NCBI RefSeq assembly: GCF_005517195.1
Contig: NZ_CP040244.1
Location: forward strand, 3,924,001 to 3,988,000
Origin: Streptomyces vilmorinianum
GTDB taxonomy: Bacteria > Actinomycetota > Actinomycetes > Streptomycetales > Streptomycetaceae
Direction of reading: 5' to 3'
Length of the DNA stretch: 64,000 nucleotides
Shown here: in pieces, positions 16,571 to 24,915 of the stretch
How positions within the stretch are numbered: the stretch's first letter is position 1
How the letters are laid out: each line of letters opens with the position of its first letter
Program-made: the position numbers and the translations under genes
The notes under the pieces: model-generated
Told to the model about the DNA's origin: nothing
What the model saw: only the letters and a program-made list of their open reading frames with translations
Databases searched by the model: none

Positions 16571-16822
16571 ATGGTCACCCTTGCCGAGGTAGCCCGGCAC
16601 GCCGGGGTGTCGGCCAGCACGGTGAGCTACGTCCTCAGCGGCAAGCGGTCCATCTCCGCCGTCACCCGGCAGCGGTCCGCGACAGCATCGAGCGCCTCGG
16701 CTACCACCCGCACGCCGGGGCCGCGCGCTGGCCAGCAGCAGGTCCCGCATCATCGCCCTGATGGTGCCGCTGCGCACGGACATGTACGTGCCCGTGATGA
16801 TGGAGATCGCCATCGCGATCCC
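16571..16822 (+). pseudogene. Truncated, frameshifted CebR-like LacI regulator
   Basis: The first codons read as a LacI DNA-binding domain of the CebR type ('MVTLAEVARHAG', 'STVSYVLSGKRSIS'). At about residue 40 the frame slips, and the continuation 'LGYHPHAGA' and then 'IIALMVPLRTDMYVPVMME' is found in the other two frames, so at least two frameshifts are present. The homology stops abruptly near 16822, where it abuts GH31 sequence on the opposite strand. The intact relative at 38011-39075 shows what is missing: about 270 residues of ligand-binding domain. A dead gene. Confidence 0.88.
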
Positions 16823-17510
16823 AGCGGAAGTCCGACCACTGGTAGGCGCGCATCCAGAAGCAGTCGAAGTGGAAGACGGAGAGCGGAATGTCCCGCTCGG
16901 CCATGCCGTCGACGAAGGAGGCGACGGTCGCCTCGTCGTAGGGCGTGGTGCGGGACGTGGTCAGCCGCAGGCCGAACGACCAGGCCGTTCTTGACGATCG
17001 GGGTGAAGCGTTCGCCGAGTCCGTAGACGTTCTCCCCGACGCCCAGGGCGAGTTGGGCCATCATGTGGTGGGTTCCGTCGCCGGTGGTGACGAAGCGGTG
17101 CCCTTGCGTCCTGTCGAGGTCAGGGCGCGGCCGTCGGCGCCCAGGAACTCCAGCGCCCAGGGCGCGGAGCGGTCGAGGCGCAGGGTGAGCGGGCCGCTCG
17201 TCAGCTCGGTGACCGGGCCCTCACGGCGAACGGCGGCGGTTCCCGTGCCCTCCCCGGGCAGCGCGAAGTCCGGCCCGCGGTGGGCCTTTCCCGCGTGGTG
17301 GGTGAGGCGGACGCCGATCACGCCCTCGGCGGGCGAGAAGCATTCCACCGTGATGAGGGCGGAGTTGAGGGTGTCACCCCGCGTCTCGACCCGTTTGACG
17401 GACGCGTACGCCGTGAAGTGGTCGGTGCCGGGCTGCAGATCGCGTACCTCGGTGGCGTACGAGGCGTGAACACCCTCGCGCATCAGCCAGAAGCCGTCGG
17501 TGAACTTCAT
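16822..17510 (-). pseudogene. Decayed GH31 alpha-xylosidase (YicI-like)
   Basis: Read leftward from 17510, the start 'MKFTDGFWLMREGVHASYA' and the N-terminal beta-domain are intact for about 140 residues. After a frameshift near 17070 comes 'GENVYGLGERFTPIVKNG', a GH31 hallmark. The next readable piece in a third frame is 'DGMAERDIPLSVFHFDCFWM' and 'YQWSDFRWD', so an internal segment of roughly 70-100 codons is gone. Everything beyond that, including the catalytic aspartates, is lost at 16822. Intact family members are about 680-780 residues. Alpha-xylosidases release xylose from xyloglucan, which fits the adjacent xylose genes. Confidence 0.88.
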
Positions 17511-17547
17511 CGTGGTCCTCGAGAAGGGGGGTGCGAAGGGGGGCGGG

Positions 17548-19035
17548 TCAGGCGAGGAGGCTCGGGGCGGCCCGGTCCAGGACGCCGGCGATCCGGTGCC
17601 AGGTCTCCTCGTCGCGGGCGACCGGGGGGAGCGTCTCGCCGTCTCCGGTACCCCAGGCGGTGGCGAGCGCGACCGGGTCCTCGCCGGTCGCGGCGGACGC
17701 GGCGAGGGCGGCGGCGCCGAGGGCGACGAGTTCGCTCGCGGCCGGGACGACCAGGGGCCGGCCGGAGAGGCGGCGGACGGTGTCGGTCCAGGCGCGGCCC
17801 TGCGCGCCGCCGCCGATCAGGCGCAGGGGGCGCTCGCGTACCTCCTTGTCGGAGGGGTCGAGGCCGCAGGCGGTGAGGAGTTCGTCGAGGGCGCGCAGGA
17901 CGGTGAAGGCGGCGCCCTCGTAGGCAGCGCCGAGGATCGCGCGGGGAGTGGTGGTGTGGCGCAGGCCGGTGAGCAGGCCGGTTGCGTGCGGCAGGTCGGG
18001 GGTGCGTTCGCCGTCGAGGTAGGGCAGGACGACCAGGCCGTCGCCCGGGGCGGTGTCCTCGCGGTCGAGGCCGAGGAGCGCCGCGAACCTGTCGACGGCC
18101 AGTGTGCAGTTGAGGGTGCAGCCGAGGGGCAGGTACGTGCCGTCGGCCGCGGCGAATCCGGCGAGGCCGGGTGCGGCGGGGCGGGTGCGGGTGGCGGCGA
18201 AGACGGTGCCCGAGGTGCCGAGGCTGACGACGGGGTGGTCGAGCAGTCCGGCGCCGCCCAGGCCGAGGCCGACGGCGGCCGCCATGTTGTCCCCCGTGCC
18301 GGCGGCGACGGCGACGCCGGCCGGGAGGGCGAGGGCGCGGGCGGCGGCCGGGGTGAGGGTGCCGACGCGGGTGGCCCCGCTCGGGGCGACGACGGGCAGG
18401 AGGTCCGGGTCCAGGGCGAGGAGCCGGAGGATCTCCGGGTCGTAGGCGGAGGTCGCCGTGGAGTACCAGCAGGTGCCGGAGGCGTCCCCGGGGTCGGTGG
18501 CGGCGACGCCGGACAGGCGCTGGGTCAGGAAGTCGTGGGGCAGCCGGACGGCCGCCGCGGAGGCGGCGACGGCGGGTTCGTGGGTGCGCAGCCACTGCCA
18601 CTTGGCGGCGGTCATGGAGGCGACGGGCAGGGAGCCGGTCCGGGCGAGCCAGGGGTCGGGGCCGCCGAGGGCGGCGGTGAGCTCGGCGGCCTGGGGCGCG
18701 GAGCGGGTGTCGTTCCAGAGGAGGGCGGGGCGCAGCGGGCGGCCGGCGGCGTCGAGGACGACCAGGCCGTGCTGCTGTCCGGCGACGGCGATGCCGGTGA
18801 CGGCCGAGGGGGGCACGTCCGCGGCGGCGAGGCCGGCGGCGACGGCCTCGCGGAGCGCGGACCACCACTGCTCGGGGTCGCTCTCCCGGGCGCCGTCCGT
18901 CCCGGTCACGGTGTGCGGGGCGCGGCCGACGGCGAGCAGGGCGCCGGTGGCCGCGTGCACGACGGCCGCCTTGGTCGACTGGGTGGAGCTGTCCACGCCG
19001 ATCACGACCGGGGGCGCGGGGGGCGTCGCCGCCAT
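17548..19035 (-). CDS. xylB: Xylulokinase
   Basis: 495 residues, FGGY carbohydrate kinase that phosphorylates D-xylulose to xylulose 5-phosphate. The ATPase fold starts 'VIGVDSSTQSTKAAVV', followed by 'VTGIAVAGQQHGLVVLD', which carries the sugar-contacting segment of xylulokinases. The catalytic Asp region is 'LLWNDTRSAPQAAEL', and the C-terminal nucleotide site is 'RLIGGGAQGRAW'. Length and motifs are normal. It is transcribed away from xylA, and the two promoters share an inverted-repeat operator centred at about 19122. Confidence 0.95.
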   Translation of the reverse strand: MAATPPAPPVVIGVDSSTQSTKAAVVHAATGALLAVGRAPHTVTGTDGARESDPEQWWSALREAVAAGLAAADVPPSAVTGIAVAGQQHGLVVLDAAGRPLRPALLWNDTRSAPQAAELTAALGGPDPWLARTGSLPVASMTAAKWQWLRTHEPAVAASAAAVRLPHDFLTQRLSGVAATDPGDASGTCWYSTATSAYDPEILRLLALDPDLLPVVAPSGATRVGTLTPAAARALALPAGVAVAAGTGDNMAAAVGLGLGGAGLLDHPVVSLGTSGTVFAATRTRPAAPGLAGFAAADGTYLPLGCTLNCTLAVDRFAALLGLDREDTAPGDGLVVLPYLDGERTPDLPHATGLLTGLRHTTTPRAILGAAYEGAAFTVLRALDELLTACGLDPSDKEVRERPLRLIGGGAQGRAWTDTVRRLSGRPLVVPAASELVALGAAALAASAATGEDPVALATAWGTGDGETLPPVARDEETWHRIAGVLDRAAPSLLA

Positions 19036-19106
19036 GGGGCCTCACCTTTCCTCGGGCTTCGGCCGGTGCTCGTCCGGCCGCGGCTCTGGCGCGGTGTCGC
19101 ACCGTG

Positions 19107-19137
19107 CCGTATTAGTTATCTCAGAAAACAAATACGG
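19107..19137. promoter_or_regulatory. Inverted-repeat operator between xylB and xylA (XylR/ROK-like)
   Basis: CCGTATTAGTT, 9-bp spacer, AACAAATACGG: arms match at 10 of 11 positions. It sits in a short AT-rich patch of the 160-bp divergent intergenic region. The position and shape match the sites of ROK-family xylose repressors, but no ROK gene is in the window. The flanking AT-rich bases are also the only place a promoter could lie. Confidence 0.62.
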
Positions 19138-19195
19138 CGACCAGACCTCGCCGCATCTCGATTTCCCCCGCGAACGGCAACAAGAGGGACAGACC

Positions 19196-20365
19196 ATGTC
19201 GGAACGCTTCTCCCCCACCCCCGAGGACCGGTTCACCTTCGGCCTGTGGACCGTCGGCTGGCAGGGCCGTGACCCCTTCGGCGAGGCCACCCGGCCCGCG
19301 CTCGACCCGGTCGAGTCGGTCGAGCGGCTGGCCGGGCTCGGGGCGTACGGCGTGACCTTCCACGACGACGACCTCATCCCCTTCGGGGCTCCCGACGGTG
19401 AGCGCGAGGCCGTGGTCAAGCGCTTCCGGACCGCCCTGGAGCGCACCGGCCTGAAGGTGCCGATGGCCACGACGAACCTCTTCACCCACCCCGTCTTCAA
19501 GGACGGCGCCTTCACCGCCAACGACCGCGACGTGCGCCGCTACGCGCTGCGCAAGACGATCCGCAACATCGACCTCGCCGTCGAGCTCGGCGCCGGCACC
19601 TATGTGGCCTGGGGCGGCCGCGAGGGCGCCGAGTCGGGCGCGGCCAAGGACGTGCGGGTGGCCCTGGACCGGATGAAGGAGGCCTTCGACCTGCTCGGCC
19701 AGTACGTCACCGAGCAGGGCTACGACCTGCGCTTCGCCATCGAGCCGAAGCCGAACGAGCCGCGCGGCGACATCCTCCTGCCGACGATCGGCCACGCGCT
19801 GGCGTTCATCGAGCGCCTGGAGCGGCCCGAACTGGTGGGCGTGAACCCGGAGACGGGCCACGAGCAGATGGCCGGGCTCAACTTCCCGCACGGGATCGCC
19901 CAGGCGCTGTGGGCGGGCAAGCTCTTCCACATCGACCTCAACGGGCAGTCGGGCATCAAGTACGACCAGGACTTCCGGTTCGGCGCCGGGGATCTGCGCC
20001 AGGCGTTCTGGCTGGTGGACCTCCTGGAGACGGCCGGCTACGAGGGGCCGCGCCACTTCGACTTCAAGCCGGTGCGCACGGACGGCTTCGACGGGGTGTG
20101 GGAGTCCGCGAAGAACTGTATGCGCAACTATCTGATCCTCAAGGAGCGCGCCGCCGCCTTCCGCGCCGACCCGGAAGTCCAGGAGGCCCTGACCGCCTCC
20201 CGCCTCCCCGAACTCGCCGTCCCCACGGCCGCCGACGGCCTGGCCGGTCTGCTCGCGGACACCGGAGCGTACGAGGAGTTCGACGTGACGGCGGCGGCCG
20301 AGCGGTCGATGGCCTTCGAGCGCCTGGACCAGCTGGCCCTGGAGCATCTGCTCGCCGTCCGCTGA
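19196..20365 (+). CDS. xylA: Xylose isomerase
   Basis: 389 residues, class I xylose isomerase of the short actinobacterial type, converting D-xylose to D-xylulose. Visible landmarks are 'FTFGLWTVGWQGRDPFGEAT' at the front, the catalytic histidine in 'GVTFHDDDLIPFG', 'VAWGGREGAES', and the metal-binding glutamate in 'FAIEPKPNEPRGD'. Further metal ligands are 'NPETGHEQMAG', 'FHIDLNGQ' and 'HFDFKPVRTDG'. All expected metal ligands are present. Divergent from xylB and followed by a strong terminator. Confidence 0.97.
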   Translation: MSERFSPTPEDRFTFGLWTVGWQGRDPFGEATRPALDPVESVERLAGLGAYGVTFHDDDLIPFGAPDGEREAVVKRFRTALERTGLKVPMATTNLFTHPVFKDGAFTANDRDVRRYALRKTIRNIDLAVELGAGTYVAWGGREGAESGAAKDVRVALDRMKEAFDLLGQYVTEQGYDLRFAIEPKPNEPRGDILLPTIGHALAFIERLERPELVGVNPETGHEQMAGLNFPHGIAQALWAGKLFHIDLNGQSGIKYDQDFRFGAGDLRQAFWLVDLLETAGYEGPRHFDFKPVRTDGFDGVWESAKNCMRNYLILKERAAAFRADPEVQEALTASRLPELAVPTAADGLAGLLADTGAYEEFDVTAAAERSMAFERLDQLALEHLLAVR

Positions 20366-20381
20366 ACCCCCGGCCGTGACA

Positions 20382-20414
20382 CGGCGCGGCGCCCCGGACC
20401 GGGGCGCCGCGCCG
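20382..20414 (+). terminator. Terminator after xylA
   Basis: A 16-bp GC-only stem (CGGCGCGGCGCCCCGG and its complement) almost without a loop, beginning 17 bp after the xylA stop and followed by a short CTTTCG tract. Strong hairpin without a long U-run, as is usual in streptomycetes. Confidence 0.8.
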
Positions 20415-20443
20415 CTTTCGTATCGATGCGCCCAAGCAATCCA

Positions 20444-20455
20444 GCAAGCGCTTTC
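20444..20455. promoter_or_regulatory. LacI-like half-perfect operator GCAAGCGCTTTC
   Basis: The core AAGCGCTT is palindromic and resembles the GAAGCGCTTC sites at 16541 and 23935. It lies about 20 bp upstream of the -35 element of the GntR gene promoter. Confidence 0.4.
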
Positions 20456-20475
20456 TAAGAATCCTGCGCGAAGCG

Positions 20476-20504
20476 TTGACGAAACATCGACACCCCCCTA
20501 GCTT
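20476..20504 (+). promoter_or_regulatory. Promoter of the GntR regulator gene
   Basis: TTGACG (20476-20481), 17-bp spacer, TAGCTT (20499-20504): close to the consensus for vegetative streptomycete promoters. Downstream, a perfect palindrome TCATATATGA (20527-20536) and a second ATACATGAGA copy lie before the start codon and could be the autoregulatory site. Confidence 0.55.
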
Positions 20505-20566
20505 CAAGCGCGTTGCACTTCGTACGTCATATATGAGACGCGATACATGAGATCTGAGAGTGCGTC

Positions 20567-21208
20567 ATGACCTTCGCCCCCAGTCCCATCCCGTCCCGCA
20601 CCCAGTACGTCCTGGAGGCGATCAAACACGACATACTCACCGGCGGCCTCAGCCCCGGACAGGCCCTGGTCGAGACCGAACTCGCCGCCCGTTTCGGAGT
20701 GTCGAAGACCCCGGTGCGCGAAGCGCTCAAGACGCTGGCCGGCAGCGGTCTCGTGGTGATGAGCCAGTACAAGGGGGCCACGGTCCGCATGGTCGACGCC
20801 GACATGGCGCGGGCCGTCTACGACGTACGGCTGCTCCTGGAGCCGGAGGCGGTCCGCCGTACCGTCGCCTCCGCCGCGGCGCTCGACGAGGCGCACGAGG
20901 CGCTGCGGCGGGCCGCAGCGGCCGCCGACCCGGCCGAACGCTCCCTGGCCAACCGGGACTTCCACCGGGCGCTGTATCTGCCCTGCGGCAATCCGCTGCT
21001 CGGCCGGATGCTCGACGAGGTCCGCGACCAGGCGGCCCTGGTCTCCACCGTGGCCTGGGCGGCGACACCGTCCTGGGAGCGCGAGGCGGCCGAGCACGAA
21101 CAGATCCTGCGGCTCGCCGCCGCGGGCGACTCCGCCGGCGCGGGCCTCGCCGTGCACGACCACATCGCGTCCTTCGTCCGACGCGCCTTCCCCGAAGACG
21201 GTGAGTGA
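20567..21208 (+). CDS. GntR-family regulator, FadR/FCD subgroup
   Basis: 213 residues. The N-terminal winged helix reads 'VLEAIKHDILTGGLSPGQAL' and 'AARFGVSKTPVREALKTLAG', the standard GntR recognition segment. Residues about 80-205 form the all-helical FCD ligand domain with the metal-type histidine positions in 'NRDFHRALY', 'EHEQIL' and 'VHDHIASF'. Such regulators usually respond to sugar acids or organic acids. It begins the pectin cluster and overlaps the next gene by 8 bp, so it probably senses an intermediate of the sugar-acid branch (arabonate, galactonate or a keto-deoxy acid). Confidence 0.92.
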   Translation: MTFAPSPIPSRTQYVLEAIKHDILTGGLSPGQALVETELAARFGVSKTPVREALKTLAGSGLVVMSQYKGATVRMVDADMARAVYDVRLLLEPEAVRRTVASAAALDEAHEALRRAAAAADPAERSLANRDFHRALYLPCGNPLLGRMLDEVRDQAALVSTVAWAATPSWEREAAEHEQILRLAAAGDSAGAGLAVHDHIASFVRRAFPEDGE

Positions 21209-22121
21209 CCGAGTGACCAGGACCTTTCAGACCGAGAAGACCGCGCTCGCCGATGTGGTGGCGATCCCCGTGACCCCGTTCGCCGAGGACGGCACGGTGG
21301 ACACCGCCGCCCATCGCGCGCTGCTGCGCCGGCTGATCGACGGCGGCGTCCGGACGCTCACGCCGAACGGGAACACCGGCGAGTTCTACGCCCTCACTCC
21401 CGAGGAGCGCCGGCGCGTCACCGAGCTGACGGTCGAGGAGGCCGGCGACCGCGCCACCGTCCTGGTCGGTGTCGGCCACGACGTCCCGACCGCCGTGGCC
21501 GCCGCCCGGCACGCCCGGGAGGCCGGAGCACGGATGCTGATGGTGCATCAGCCCGTCCACCCGTACGTCTCCGAGGGCGGCTGGGTCGACTACCACCGGG
21601 CGATCGCCGAGGCCGTCCCCGAGCTCGGCATCGTTCCGTACATCCGCAACGCCCAGCTCCGCGGGGCGCGCCTGGCCGAGCTCGGCGCCGCGTGCCCGAA
21701 CGTCATCGGGGTCAAGTACGCCGTCCCGGACGCGGCGCGCTTCGCCGCCTTCGCCCGCGACGCCGGTCTCGACCGCTTCGTCTGGGTGGCCGGGCTCGCC
21801 GAGCCGTACGCCCCCTCGTACTTCGCGAGCGGCGCCACCGGCTTCACCTCGGGCCTGGTCAACGTGGCCCCCTCGGTGTCCCTGGAGATGCTCGACGCGC
21901 TGCGCGCCGGCGACTACCCGACCGCGATGAAGGTGTGGGAGCGGATCCGGCGCTTCGAGGAGCTGCGGGCCGCCAACGGCGGCGCCGACAACGTCACCGT
22001 CGTCAAGGAGGCGCTGGCCGCGCTGGGTCTGTGCCGCCGCGACATCCGCCCGCCGAGCCGCGAACTGCCCGAGCCGGACCGCGCCGAGGTCGCCTCGATA
22101 GCCACCGGGTGGCAGTCATGA
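21201..22121 (+). CDS. DHDPS/NAL-superfamily lyase (2-keto-3-deoxy sugar acid aldolase or dehydratase)
   Basis: 306 residues from GTG 21201 (a second GTG at 21213 is possible). A class I Schiff-base aldolase barrel: 'TPNGNTGEFYALTPEERRRV' is the substrate-binding loop, 'PYIRNAQLRG' holds the catalytic tyrosine, and the Schiff-base lysine is in 'NVIGVKYAVPD'. Since the next gene encodes an IlvD/Edd sugar-acid dehydratase, it probably takes the 2-keto-3-deoxy acid product, either dehydrating it (as 2-keto-3-deoxy-L-arabonate dehydratase) or cleaving it to pyruvate and an aldehyde. Dihydrodipicolinate synthase itself is unlikely in this context. Confidence 0.82.
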   Translation: MSDRVTRTFQTEKTALADVVAIPVTPFAEDGTVDTAAHRALLRRLIDGGVRTLTPNGNTGEFYALTPEERRRVTELTVEEAGDRATVLVGVGHDVPTAVAAARHAREAGARMLMVHQPVHPYVSEGGWVDYHRAIAEAVPELGIVPYIRNAQLRGARLAELGAACPNVIGVKYAVPDAARFAAFARDAGLDRFVWVAGLAEPYAPSYFASGATGFTSGLVNVAPSVSLEMLDALRAGDYPTAMKVWERIRRFEELRAANGGADNVTVVKEALAALGLCRRDIRPPSRELPEPDRAEVASIATGWQS

Positions 22122-23875
22122 GCGACACCGCCCCGCACGCGGCGCAGCCGCCGGGCCCCCGCCGCCCCGAGGACCTGCGCAGTCACCGCTGGTACGGCAC
22201 GGACGGGCTGCGCTCGTTCAGCCACCGCGCCCGGACCCGCCAGCTCGGCTATCTCCCCGAGGAGCACCTGGGCAAGCCGGTCGTCGCGATCCTCAACACC
22301 TGGTCCGACATCAACCCCTGCCACGTCCATCTGCGCGACCGCGCCCAGGCGGTGAAGCGGGGCGTGTGGCAGGCCGGCGGCTTCCCCCTCGAGTTCCCCG
22401 TCTCCACCCTCTCGGAGACCTTCCAGAAGCCGACCCCGATGCTCTACCGCAACCTCCTCGCCATGGAGACGGAGGAGCTGCTGCGCTCCTACCCCGTCGA
22501 CGGCGTGGTGCTGATGGGCGGCTGCGACAAGTCGACCCCGGCGCTGCTGATGGGCGCGGCCTCGGTGGACCTGCCGACGGTGTTCGTTCCTGCGGGGCCG
22601 ATGCTGCCGGGCCACTGGCGCGGTGAGACCCTCGGCTCCGGTACGGACATGTGGAAGTACTGGGACGACAAGCGGGCCGGTCTCATCGGGGACTGCGAGA
22701 TGGCCGAGCTGGAGAGCGGGCTCGCCCGCTCCCCCGGTCACTGCATGACGATGGGCACGGCCTCCACGCTCACCGCCGCGGCGGAGACGCTCGGGGTGAC
22801 GATGCCGGGCGCCTCCTCGATCCCGGCGGTCGACTCCGGTCACGACCGGATGGCGGCCGCCTCCGGGATGCGGATCGTCGAGCTGGTACACCAGGACCTG
22901 CGGCTCTCCCGGATCCTGACCCGCGAGGCGTACGAGGACGCGGTCGCCGCCGTCCTCGCGCTCGGCGGATCGACGAACGCGGTCATCCATCTGATCGCGA
23001 TGGCCGGGCGCTGCGGGGTCACGCTGACCCTGGACGACTTCGACCGGATCGCCCGGACGGTTCCGGTGCTCGCCGATCTCCGCCCGGGCGGGCGGTATTT
23101 GATGGAGGACTTCCACTTCGCCGGCGGCATGCCCGCTTTCCTTTCCCGGCTCACGGATCTGCTCCATCTCGACCGGCCGACGGTCGCGCACCCCTCGATG
23201 CGCGAGCAGTTGGAGGGCGCCCTCGTGCACAACGAGGAGGTCATCCGGGAGCGCGCCCGTCCGCTCGCGGACGAGGGCGGGGTCGCGGTGCTGCGCGGCA
23301 ACCTCTGCCCGGACGGCGCGGTGATCAAGCACATCGCCGCCGACCCTCGTCTGCTCAAGCACACGGGACCGGCCGTGGTCTTCGACGACTACCGCACGAT
23401 GCAGCGGACCATCGACGACCCGGAGCTCGGGATCACCGCCGACCACGTCCTGGTCCTGCGGGGCGCCGGCCCCAAGGGTGGTCCGGGGATGCCCGAGTAC
23501 GGCATGCTGCCGATCCCCCGCCACCTGCTGGAGCAGGGGGTGCGCGACATGGTGCGGATCTCCGACGCCCGGATGAGCGGCACCAGTTACGGCACCTGTG
23601 TGCTGCACGTGGCGCCGGAGTCGTACGTCGGCGGGCCGCTCGCCCTGGTGCGCACCGGCGACCTCATCACCCTGGACGTCGAGGCCCGGTCCCTGCATCT
23701 GGACGTCTCCGAGGAGGAGTGGGAACGCCGGCGCGCCGAGTGGACCGCCCCGCCCGCCCGTTACGAGCGCGGCTACGGCGCGCTGTACACCGAGCAGATC
23801 TCCCAGGCCGACACCGGCTGCGACTTCGCGTTCCTGGCCAGGCCGGGAACGACCCCGGACCCGTACGCGAGCTGA
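22118..23875 (+). CDS. IlvD/Edd-family sugar-acid dehydratase (arabinonate/galactonate/xylonate type)
   Basis: 585 residues. Iron-sulfur-dependent dehydratase of the IlvD/Edd family with cluster cysteines in 'TWSDINPCHVHL', 'VLMGGCDKSTPAL' and 'SPGHCMTMGTASTL'. The long 'ETFQKPTPMLYRNLLAMETE' region and 'MWKYWDDKRAG' resemble the pentonate dehydratases (L-arabinonate, D-xylonate) more than dihydroxyacid dehydratase, and no branched-chain genes are nearby. It would convert an aldonate to the 2-keto-3-deoxy acid used by the preceding enzyme. ATGA overlap with that gene. With arabinan a common pectin side chain, L-arabinonate is my preferred substrate; D-galactonate or D-xylonate are not excluded. 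Confidence 0.84.
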   Translation: MSDTAPHAAQPPGPRRPEDLRSHRWYGTDGLRSFSHRARTRQLGYLPEEHLGKPVVAILNTWSDINPCHVHLRDRAQAVKRGVWQAGGFPLEFPVSTLSETFQKPTPMLYRNLLAMETEELLRSYPVDGVVLMGGCDKSTPALLMGAASVDLPTVFVPAGPMLPGHWRGETLGSGTDMWKYWDDKRAGLIGDCEMAELESGLARSPGHCMTMGTASTLTAAAETLGVTMPGASSIPAVDSGHDRMAAASGMRIVELVHQDLRLSRILTREAYEDAVAAVLALGGSTNAVIHLIAMAGRCGVTLTLDDFDRIARTVPVLADLRPGGRYLMEDFHFAGGMPAFLSRLTDLLHLDRPTVAHPSMREQLEGALVHNEEVIRERARPLADEGGVAVLRGNLCPDGAVIKHIAADPRLLKHTGPAVVFDDYRTMQRTIDDPELGITADHVLVLRGAGPKGGPGMPEYGMLPIPRHLLEQGVRDMVRISDARMSGTSYGTCVLHVAPESYVGGPLALVRTGDLITLDVEARSLHLDVSEEEWERRRAEWTAPPARYERGYGALYTEQISQADTGCDFAFLARPGTTPDPYAS

Positions 23876-23910
23876 CGCGCCCGGGCCCGGTCCCGCCCCT
23901 CGTTCCCCCT

Positions 23911-23928
23911 TGTTCGTGATGTCGAACA
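23911..23928. promoter_or_regulatory. Inverted repeat TGTTCG-N6-CGAACA
   Basis: Perfect 6-bp inverted repeat with a 6-bp spacer, 43-60 bp upstream of the sugar permease gene. The shape is typical for GntR- or IclR-family operators, so the GntR protein encoded at 20567 is a candidate binder. Confidence 0.45.
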
Positions 23929-23934
23929 CTGTCT

Positions 23935-23948
23935 GCGAAGCGCTTCGC
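23935..23948. promoter_or_regulatory. LacI-family operator GCGAAGCGCTTCGC
   Basis: Perfect 14-bp palindrome, 23-36 bp before the permease start, with the central CG typical of LacI-family operators. It is the strongest of the AAGCGCTT sites in the window (others at 16541 and 20444). Confidence 0.6.
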
Positions 23949-23970
23949 GCCCGAGAACGGAGCCGCCGTC

Positions 23971-24915
23971 ATGGCCACAGCCGTGACCGAACCGCCCCAG
24001 GCAGCCAAGGCCCCCAAGGCCTCCGGCCGCCGCACAGGAGCGGCACCACGCCGTCTGCCGTATCTGCTGATCGCCCCCGCCGCGCTGCTGATGCTGGGCT
24101 TCATCGCCTACCCCGTGCTCAGCGTCTTCTCCTACAGCCTGCAGCACTACAACCCGACCAAGCCCTGGCGCAACGGCTTCGCCGGCTTCGACAACTTCAC
24201 CCGCATCTTCACCGACGACCCGCAGTTCTGGGGGACGCTGACCTTCAGCCTGAAGTGGGTCGCCGTCGAGGTGACCCTGCAGCTGCTGTTCGGGCTCGCG
24301 CTCGCGCTGATCGTCAACCAGACGTTCGTCGGCCGGGCCCTGGGCCGGGCGCTGGTCTTCTCCCCGTGGGCCGTGTCCGGGGTGCTGACCTCGGCGATCT
24401 GGGTGCTGCTCTACAACTCCCAGACCGGTATCACGCGTTACCTCGCCGATCTGGGCGTCGGGGAGTACGGCACGTCGTGGCTGTCGGACACCGCGACCGT
24501 CTTCCCCGCCGTGGTCGTCGCCGACCTGTGGCGCGGCGTGCCGTTCTTCGCGATCCTCATCCTCGCCGACCTCCAGTCCGTGCCGAAGGACCTCTACGAG
24601 GCCGCCGAGGTCGACGGGGCCGGCCGGCTGCGGCAGTTCCTGCACATCACGCTGCCGCACCTCAAGGACGCGATCATCCTCTCCACGCTGCTGCGCGCGG
24701 TGTGGGAGTTCAACAACGTCGACCTGCTCTACACCCTGACCGGCGGCGGCCCCGCGGGCGAGACGACGACTCTGCCGCTGTACATCGCCAACACCAGTGT
24801 CGACGCGCACAACTTCGGCTACGCCTCCGCCCTCACGACGGTGGCCTTCGTGATCCTTCTCTTCTGCTCGATGGTCTATCTGCGCCTGAGCAAGTTCGGA
24901 GGCGAGAGCAAGTGA
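23971..24915 (+). CDS. Sugar ABC transporter permease (MalF-type)
   Basis: 314 residues with six hydrophobic segments and the ATPase-contact EAA loop 'LYEAAEVDGAGRLRQFLHITLPHL' near residue 210. Typical of CUT1 (oligosaccharide) importers: first helix 'LLIAPAALLMLGFIAYPVLSVF', later 'LTGGGPAGETTTLPLYI'. It pairs with the next gene; the matching binding protein is five genes downstream (29387) and no ATPase is present. Streptomycetes commonly share one MsiK ATPase between such systems. A short GTGA overlap links it to the partner permease. Confidence 0.93.
   Translation: MATAVTEPPQAAKAPKASGRRTGAAPRRLPYLLIAPAALLMLGFIAYPVLSVFSYSLQHYNPTKPWRNGFAGFDNFTRIFTDDPQFWGTLTFSLKWVAVEVTLQLLFGLALALIVNQTFVGRALGRALVFSPWAVSGVLTSAIWVLLYNSQTGITRYLADLGVGEYGTSWLSDTATVFPAVVVADLWRGVPFFAILILADLQSVPKDLYEAAEVDGAGRLRQFLHITLPHLKDAIILSTLLRAVWEFNNVDLLYTLTGGGPAGETTTLPLYIANTSVDAHNFGYASALTTVAFVILLFCSMVYLRLSKFGGESK

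Noticed and set aside
17500..19272. Long plus-strand frames across the xylulokinase gene
   Set aside because: Antisense shadow caused by high GC; the minus strand carries full FGGY kinase motifs.
21201..22121. Dihydrodipicolinate synthase for lysine (DapA)
   Set aside because: It is locked to a sugar-acid dehydratase gene and a GntR regulator in a pectin cluster.
22118..23875. Dihydroxyacid dehydratase of branched-chain amino acid synthesis (IlvD)
   Set aside because: No branched-chain genes nearby. The sequence blocks and the adjacent DHDPS-like enzyme fit sugar-acid dehydratases better.
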